Assembly: GCF_001704275.1 (NCBI RefSeq)
Contig: NZ_CP011533.1
Span: 7,440,001-7,504,000 of the forward strand
DNA: 64,000 nt
From: Streptomyces noursei ATCC 11455
GTDB lineage: Bacteria > Actinomycetota > Actinomycetes > Streptomycetales > Streptomycetaceae
Direction of reading: 5' to 3'
The notes beneath the pieces were generated by a model. That model had not been told where the DNA came from and made no database searches. It was given only the letters and a program-made list of their open reading frames with translations. Below are positions 59,360 through 64,000 of the stretch, in pieces; the stretch's first letter is position 1, and each line of letters opens with the position of its first letter. A program made the position numbers and the translations under genes.

Positions 59360-59637
59360 CCGTTCAGCGTGGCATTGGCATACCCCCGAATATGCCTAAT
59401 CCCGTGGACAGTTGACCGGAACGGAGTAATAATCGGCCCGCCGTCTTGAGGCTCTTCCCACCGATCCGCGCCGGGCTCGTCCCGCGGTACCCACTGCCGC
59501 GTCGATTCGCGCTGCGCATCTCTGGTCGGGCCGCGGGAACGGCGAAGTCTCCGCCATGTCCTTTGAGAACACCCACATCCATTTGGCATGCCAGGAAACG
59601 CCGCCCGAACGCGGCGTGGATTTCCGGAGGTTGATTC

Positions 59638-60093
59638 GTGTCCCGAAGACTCGTCGCCACGCTGGTCACACCGTTACTCGCGGTCTCCGCGCTGGCCGTG
59701 GCCGCCGCCCCGGCCCAGGCCGCCCCCGCCGACAAGCCGCAGGTGATGGCGAGCTTCACGCAGACCAGCGCGGCGAGTTACGACAACTGGCTGGCGGCCC
59801 GCAACAATCAGGCGAAATGGGCCTCCTACGATTTCGACTGGTCCACCGACTATTGCTCCAAGTCCCCGGACAATCCCTTCGGATTCCCTTTCAAACTTTC
59901 CTGTGCCCGGCATGACTTCGGCTACCGCAACTACAAGAAGGCGGGCACTTTCTCCGCCAACAAGGCGCGTTTGGACAGCGCCCTCTACGAGGACCTGAAG
60001 CGGGTCTGCGCGGGATATTCCGGCGCGACGAAGACGTCCTGCGACGGGCTGGCCTGGACGTACTACGAGGCCGTCAAGAACCTCGGTTCGTGA
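59638..60093 (+). CDS. Secreted phospholipase A2
   Basis: 151 residues. A signal peptide ends at about AQA-28, leaving a mature enzyme of ~123 residues that begins APADKPQVMASFTQ. The prokaryotic PLA2 active site is CARHDFGYRNY with the His92-Asp93 pair, and the calcium-binding segment DWSTDYCSKSPDNPFGFPF precedes it. Four cysteines can make two disulfides. It closely resembles the Streptomyces violaceoruber PLA2. It hydrolyses sn-2 ester bonds of phospholipids outside the cell. The GTG start has GGAGG upstream. Confidence 0.95.
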   Translation: MSRRLVATLVTPLLAVSALAVAAAPAQAAPADKPQVMASFTQTSAASYDNWLAARNNQAKWASYDFDWSTDYCSKSPDNPFGFPFKLSCARHDFGYRNYKKAGTFSANKARLDSALYEDLKRVCAGYSGATKTSCDGLAWTYYEAVKNLGS

Positions 60094-60097
60094 ACCG

Positions 60098-60129
60098 GCG
60101 ACGGCTCGGGGCGCGCCCCGAGCCGTCGC
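60098..60129. terminator. Bidirectional hairpin terminator after the PLA2 gene
   Basis: A 15-bp inverted repeat (60098-60112 and 60115-60129) lies between the PLA2 gene and the converging permease pseudogene. It may be the old terminator of that permease. Confidence 0.85.
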
Positions 60130-60133
60130 GTCG

Positions 60134-60578
60134 TCACGACCGTTCGTCCGGGCCGTCCGTCGCGTCGTACGCGGAGGCGCCCTCGTCCAGCAGCGGTTGC
60201 TGCTCCTTGAGGTGCGCCGGCGCCAGGGCGCGCAGGACGTGGTAGCCGGTGAGCACCACGATGGTGCCCAGGGCGATCCCGCCCAGTAGGCCGCGGTGGA
60301 GTAGACCCGGGTCGCCGCCATCACGCCGATGTTCTCGGAGTAGGTGGTGTTCGGCGGGCCGCCCAGCGCGGTGGAGAGCACCGAGGCCGCGCCGTCGGCG
60401 GAGATCGCGGTGCCGAGCTTGTCGTCCAGCGGGTCCCCGGTCATCTCGCCGACCGCCTTGACGTGCCCGGCGTTCTCCGCGACCAGCACGATCACGACGG
60501 GCACGCCACCAGGATCGCCGACCACTGGAAACTCGGGCCGTGGAAGGACGGCAGACCGGTCCAGTCCGCCTTAGAGAA
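60134..60578 (-). pseudogene. Decayed NCS2 (uracil/xanthine) permease
   Basis: Only the C-terminal part of a permease like the intact one at 60714-62099 remains. Reading leftwards, homology begins at FSKADWTGLPSFHGPSF (near 60578). A 1-bp deletion near 60503 shifts the frame in ILVA-PVVIVLVAENAGH. About 250 bp are missing at 60279-60284, where AYWA jumps to GGIALGTIVVLTG, across a GGCGG microhomology. The natural C-terminus PLLDEGASAYDATDGPDERS and stop are kept. The N-terminal ~60% is gone. Confidence 0.88.
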
Positions 60579-60713
60579 CCCACATTGAGACAGAAGCGCA
60601 TCAGCGCCGCGGATCGCCAACCAAGCGGACCAAGTTTGTCCTGAAGCCATTGTTCGACTATGAATCCCTTCGGCTCTGTGACGTGCAGGGCGTCGCAGGA
60701 GCGGAGAGTGGTC

Positions 60714-62099
60714 ATGGTCGGCGTGGGGTGGAAGGTTCACGGAGACGGGCGGCACCTCAAGCCAGGGGAGGTCGTCAAGCCCGGGGAACGCCTGACATGG
60801 GGGCGCACGATTGCGCTCGGAGCCCAGCACGTGGTCTCGATGATCGGCGCATGCTTCGTCGCTCCGGTTCTCATGGGCCTGGACCCGAGCCTCGCCCTCA
60901 TGGCATCTGGCGTTGCCACAGTGCTTTTTCTGGTCATGACCCGCGGGCGCATCCCGAGTTACTTGGGGTCGTCCCTTTCCTTCGTCGGTGTATCCGCCGT
61001 GATCGCTGGCCAAGGAGGAGACGCTGGGACCTTGACTGGCGCAATGCTCGTGGTCGGCGCCGCTCTGGCGGGCTGCGGCATCGTCATTCATGTTCTCGGG
61101 CCCCGCGTGATCCACGCAGTTCTCCCGCCGGTGGTGACCGGCGCCGTGGTGATGCTGATCGGCTTCAACCTGGCCCCTGTGACGGCGTCGACCTACTGGC
61201 CACAGGATCAGTGGACGGCCCTCGCGACCATGATGTTCACCGGCCTTGCTCTCGTTGTACTCCGAGGCTTCTGGTCCCGGATTGCGATCTTCCTCGGTCT
61301 GGTCTTCGGCTACGTGCTGTCCTGGGTACTCGACCGCACCACCGGAATGATTCATTCGGCCAACGGCGCGGGGAAAGTGACCGACCACTGGCGCATCGAC
61401 TTCTCCGGCGTCGCCAAGGCTGACTGGGTCGGGTTGCCGACCTTCCACGCGCCGAACTTCTCAGCCTCGGCAGTACTGGTGGCTCTGCCGGTCCTGGTGG
61501 CCCTGGTCGCCGAGAACGCCGGACACGTCAAGGCGGTCGGAGAGATGACCGGCGACCCCCTTGAAGACAAGATGGGCCTGGCCATCGTCGCTGACGGCAC
61601 GGCGACAGTGCTGTCGACCGCGGTCGGCGGCCCTGCCACCACGACGTACGCCGAGAACATCGGCGTGATGGCGGCGACCCGGGTCTACTCCACCGCGGCC
61701 TACTGGGCGGCCGCCGGCTTCGCGCTCCTCTTCGGCCTGTGCCCGAAGTTCGGCGCGGTGGTCGCCGCGATCCCCGGCGGGGTGCTGGGCGGCATCACGG
61801 TGATCCTCTACGGCATGATCGGCCTGCTGGGCGCCCAGATCTGGATCCGAAACAAGGTCGACTTCACCGTGCCCCTGAACCTCATCCCCGCTGCGGCCGG
61901 CATCATCATCGCCATCGGTGGGGTCTCACTGAAGTTCACCGAACACTTCGAACTCGGCGGCATCGCACTTGGGACGCTCATCGTGCTGACCGGCTACCAC
62001 GGCCTGCGCTGGCTGTCGCACGCAGCCGGCCAGCGGCGCATACCACTCCTGGACGCCGGAACCAGCGACTATGACGGTCCTGCTGGCCGCAGCGACTGA
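60714..62099 (+). CDS. NCS2-family nucleobase permease (uracil/xanthine type)
   Basis: 461 residues with about 12-14 membrane helices. It starts with a soluble lead (GWKVHGDGRHLKPGEVVKPG), then AQHVVSMIGACFVAPVLMG, and has the NCS2 signature TTYAENIGVMAATRVYS. The sequence suits a uracil or xanthine/uracil:proton symporter. The ATG at 60714 has GGAGAG eight bases upstream; the frame extends to 60660. The first two thirds has visibly less GC-biased codon use than the last third, which shares a 60-bp identical block with the adjacent pseudogene, so the gene may be mosaic. Confidence 0.92.
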   Translation: MVGVGWKVHGDGRHLKPGEVVKPGERLTWGRTIALGAQHVVSMIGACFVAPVLMGLDPSLALMASGVATVLFLVMTRGRIPSYLGSSLSFVGVSAVIAGQGGDAGTLTGAMLVVGAALAGCGIVIHVLGPRVIHAVLPPVVTGAVVMLIGFNLAPVTASTYWPQDQWTALATMMFTGLALVVLRGFWSRIAIFLGLVFGYVLSWVLDRTTGMIHSANGAGKVTDHWRIDFSGVAKADWVGLPTFHAPNFSASAVLVALPVLVALVAENAGHVKAVGEMTGDPLEDKMGLAIVADGTATVLSTAVGGPATTTYAENIGVMAATRVYSTAAYWAAAGFALLFGLCPKFGAVVAAIPGGVLGGITVILYGMIGLLGAQIWIRNKVDFTVPLNLIPAAAGIIIAIGGVSLKFTEHFELGGIALGTLIVLTGYHGLRWLSHAAGQRRIPLLDAGTSDYDGPAGRSD

Positions 62100-62108
62100 G
62101 GCTCAGCA

Positions 62109-62124
62109 GAAGGGCCAGCCCTTC
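62109..62124 (+). terminator. Short hairpin after the permease gene
   Basis: GAAGGGC/GCCCTTC, 7-bp arms with a 2-bp centre, 10 bp after the permease stop. A weak terminator at best. Confidence 0.35.
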
Positions 62125-62273
62125 GTGTCCAAGCCTCCTTCACCGAACTCGGGCTGAGGGACGCACTGTGGAACCCCCGTCAGTGGCGGGAACGTTTCTC
62201 CGCGACCTTCCGGCTGACTGACGAGCGATATCCCGTCGAGTCACCAGAAATGCCCTTCTGGCCGCTAATGCCT

Positions 62274-63020
62274 TCACGCCTTCGCCGCCGGGGACACGGT
62301 GGAGCTCAAGACGTACCGCGTCGGGGCGAGCAGCGGCGCCTCCATCCTCAACCAGGGCGACGGACGCACCGGGGTCATGGCGCACTGGGTGAGCCCCGGA
62401 TTCTGAGCACCCAGAGCAGTCGCGTGAGGTAAGCGGCCTACGGCCTGTCCGGTGAATTGCCTATGTTTCACCGGACACGGCCTAGGCGTGTCGGCTGTTG
62501 CCTCCTGGACCAACGATGGAAGTACTCCGCGAGGCCAACGGCCAAGCCAGAATGCCGCTGTCGAAGGAAGACTGTCGCCATCGGTCGATCCATCGTGGGG
62601 GAGATATTCGGTCGGCGCCAGGTAGCCCTCACCAGGGGCCAGCCGCATGCGGACGATGCGAAACGTACGCCCGCTTGCGGCGTAGGCCCGGTGGTCGTCA
62701 GTGTGCGGGCAGCGGTGCGCATATGAAGCGGGGTGGACGGCTCGGCACATTATGAGAGCGGGTGGGTCATACCTGCGCTCCCACCAGCCGTCGCTGCTGT
62801 TCTCGGCAAAGCCCTCGGCGTGTCCATGGCTGTGGTGCTGGGGGAAGTCTCGGTTGCTCATGACGATGAGGCGCGGCTCTCCTTCGGTTAACAGAACACG
62901 TTCACCCACGAACTGGCTACTCGTGTGGAAAGCCTGGGATGTGGCTCCGCAGATGGCACGCATCCACCCGATGGGGCGTGAAGTGTTCCGGGTGGTGTCT
63001 TCCCTGCACAGGAGGAGCAA
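62274..63020 (-). CDS. Hypothetical protein, possibly degraded
   Basis: The open frame gives 248 residues. The middle part looks like genuine protein (GEPRLIVMSNRDFPQHH, RTFRIVRMRLAPGEGYLAPT, PSTAAFWLGRWPRGVLPSL). The last ~60 residues lie antisense to the C1q-like fragment and the first ~30 look out of character, so the real gene may be shorter or broken. The best start may be the GTG at about 62907 (VGERVLLTEGEP). It contains a rare TTA codon (at about 62888), as in bldA-dependent genes. I cannot name the family. Confidence 0.35.
   Translation of the reverse strand: MLLLCREDTTRNTSRPIGWMRAICGATSQAFHTSSQFVGERVLLTEGEPRLIVMSNRDFPQHHSHGHAEGFAENSSDGWWERRYDPPALIMCRAVHPASYAHRCPHTDDHRAYAASGRTFRIVRMRLAPGEGYLAPTEYLPHDGSTDGDSLPSTAAFWLGRWPRGVLPSLVQEATADTPRPCPVKHRQFTGQAVGRLPHATALGAQNPGLTQCAMTPVRPSPWLRMEAPLLAPTRYVLSSTVSPAAKA
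62281..62406 (+). pseudogene. C-terminal fragment resembling a C1q-like / phage structural domain
   Basis: The frame reads FAAGDTVELKTYRVGASSGA and continues to HWVSPGF then stop. The pattern AGDTVEL...ILNQGDG resembles the last strands of C1q/TNF-like domains found in phage and secreted structural proteins. No start or upstream part can be found, so it is a remnant. Family assignment is tentative. Confidence 0.35.
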
Positions 63021-63056
63021 CGCCAGGTTGAGGGTGTATTGACCCCTGAGTTGGCC

Positions 63057-63083
63057 AGAGGCCCCTCAAAGCGAGGGGCCTCT
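63057..63083. terminator. Hairpin downstream of the small membrane protein gene
   Basis: AGAGGCCCCTC (63057-63067) / GAGGGGCCTCT (63073-63083), an 11-bp perfect stem, 49 bp past the end of the minus-strand gene at 63132. Confidence 0.75.
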
Positions 63084-63131
63084 CGCCGTAGGCGCCGACA
63101 GGCGGACGTGATCCGTGTCGTTCTCGACGGG

Positions 63132-63332
63132 TCACCCGAGGGCGCGGAGACTCGTCAGTACCAGCAGGAAGAGCGTCAGCGCGACGCCAGTCGCGGCTGA
63201 CCCGCCCCTGATGCACGTCGGCGTGCGGGCTCCCTCCCACCGTGTGAGCAAGCCGGCCGTCACGCCGACGATGACCGCTGCCAGCAGCGCCGCCAGGACC
63301 AGGAGCAGCCTGACGTAGATGGGCAGTCCCAC
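63132..63332 (-). CDS. Small two-helix membrane protein
   Basis: 66 residues with two hydrophobic helices: YVRLLLVLAALLAAVIVGVTA (about 6-26) and TGVALTLFLLVLTSL (about 48-62). A short polar loop with one Cys (RTPTCIRGG) lies between them. The GTG start at 63332 has a strong GGGGAGG site five bases upstream, and a terminator follows, so it is probably expressed. The function is unknown. Confidence 0.65.
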   Translation of the reverse strand: MGLPIYVRLLLVLAALLAAVIVGVTAGLLTRWEGARTPTCIRGGSAATGVALTLFLLVLTSLRALG

Positions 63333-63406
63333 TTCAACCTCCCCTGTACACAGCCGAGATGAACGGTTTCAGCATCCATGCAGGCCATCGGCTGAACTAG
63401 GATCCT

Positions 63407-63444
63407 GGACTACCTATCCACATCTCAGGACTACGCAGGACTAC
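63407..63444. repeat. Three GGACTAC repeats upstream of the HTH gene
   Basis: GGACTAC occurs at 63407-63413, 63428-63434 and 63438-63444. Spacings are 21 and 10 bp, whole helical turns, and the last copy ends 9 bp before the ATG of the HTH gene. They look like operator sites, possibly for autoregulation. Confidence 0.6.
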
Positions 63445-63453
63445 TGGGGCGAC

Positions 63454-64000
63454 ATGGGACGCAGACCCAATCCTCTGAACCCGGAAGATCCTCTGCATGC
63501 GTTCGCCATCGAGCTCAGGGCGTTGCGGGACAGCGTTGGAGCAGCTGGCGACGTCAGAGCAACCTGCAAGGCCGCCGGCATCACCCGGGGCACCTACTAT
63601 GCATGGTTGAGTGGCAAGCAGCTCCCCGGGCGGGATGCTCTTCAGCTGGCCGTATCTTCGTGGGGCGGAGACGTGAGCTTTTGGCTTTCGCGCCGTCGTC
63701 GAGCGGAAGAATCAATAGCCCAACACCCACCTAATTCTCTGGATGGCGGAGCTTCGCGAAATCTTTCTCCGGCGACTGTTTCAGAGCGAGCGGAAGATGC
63801 ATCGCAGGAGCCGCCTGCGGAAGTGGGTAGGCGAATCATATTCGAACGCGAGATTTTTGTTTCATTTATGCTGTATGGCTTCATTGATGAGCTATATCAC
63901 CTCGCTGCATCTCCTTCTGTTGTGGACCTCGCGCTCGCAACGGGAAACAGGGTCGCGGACGTCAATATGGTGATCACTTATCCGCTCCCCACTCGTAGCC
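63454..64000 (+). CDS. Helix-turn-helix protein, N-terminal part (runs off the window)
   Basis: The frame from ATG 63454 stays open to the window end (182 residues seen). It starts MGRRPNPLNPEDPLHAFAIE. A helix-turn-helix-like segment follows (RATCKAAGITRGTYYAWLSG, about residues 38-57), then LQLAVSSWGGDVSFWLSRRR. This N-terminal module recalls Streptomyces XRE-type domains that are often fused to larger effector domains. From residue ~130 the sequence (REIFVSFMLYGFIDELYHLA) is not recognised. Codon use becomes much less GC-rich than the rest of the window, which suggests acquired DNA. Confidence 0.75.
   Translation, partial: MGRRPNPLNPEDPLHAFAIELRALRDSVGAAGDVRATCKAAGITRGTYYAWLSGKQLPGRDALQLAVSSWGGDVSFWLSRRRRAEESIAQHPPNSLDGGASRNLSPATVSERAEDASQEPPAEVGRRIIFEREIFVSFMLYGFIDELYHLAASPSVVDLALATGNRVADVNMVITYPLPTRS

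Overview
The window is high-GC DNA with dense single-strand gene runs, many GTG starts and ATGA/GTGA stop-start overlaps. It carries a BldD regulator, a MihF (sIHF) gene and DtxR-type iron boxes. Together these identify a Streptomyces (or very close relative) chromosome. From memory, most of the gene order matches the conserved core of Streptomyces chromosomes; no database was consulted.

Layout. 0-7 kb: a DUF349 protein and a membrane-anchored cyclophilin on the minus strand, then an MBL-fold hydrolase, hisS, a VKOR-family thiol oxidoreductase and rarA on the plus strand. 7-12.9 kb: an iron-box-controlled HugZ-like DUF2470 protein, divergent from rpsD (S4), then two small membrane-associated proteins, alaS and ruvX. 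13-22.5 kb: mltG and the aromatic block aroE, aroC-aroK-aroB-aroQ, followed by a proline-rich P-loop protein, an M24-fold protein with altered metal ligands, efp and nusB. 22.7-33.7 kb: bldD, with two BldD boxes in its own promoter, divergent from the complete pyrimidine pathway pyrR-pyrB-pyrC-(PH-like membrane protein)-carA-carB-pyrD-pyrF. 33.9-43.8 kb: mihF, gmk, rpoZ, coaBC, metK, a priA that has lost its helicase motifs, a small HTH gene, fmt and rsmB. 43.8-50.7 kb: monomeric icd behind a 21-bp direct repeat, rpe, a SorC-type regulator, a lipoprotein RNase with its barstar inhibitor, and a GuaB1-type enzyme.

50.7-57.5 kb looks like an amino-acid uptake and catabolism locus: APC permease, Lrp/AsnC regulator, an NTF2-like protein divergent from a LysR regulator, a nitrilase-superfamily amidase and an IaaM-like flavin oxidase or monooxygenase. 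The permease promoter and the amidase/oxidase promoter carry the same three-site GCGCAACG array with almost the same spacing (30/21 and 31/22 bp). This suggests co-regulation, perhaps by the Lrp-type protein. An oxidative amide pathway (amino acid to arylacetamide to arylacetate) is a reasonable inference for the enzymes.

57.5-60.1 kb holds an F420-type LLM oxidoreductase, a DUF5995 protein and a secreted phospholipase A2. From 60.1 kb the window becomes disordered: a decayed uracil/xanthine permease lies head-on to an intact paralogue, followed by gene fragments, a small membrane protein and, at the right edge, the start of a lower-GC HTH gene behind repeated GGACTAC sites. This looks like the edge of an accessory island. 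No tRNA, rRNA, CRISPR array or intact insertion sequence was seen.
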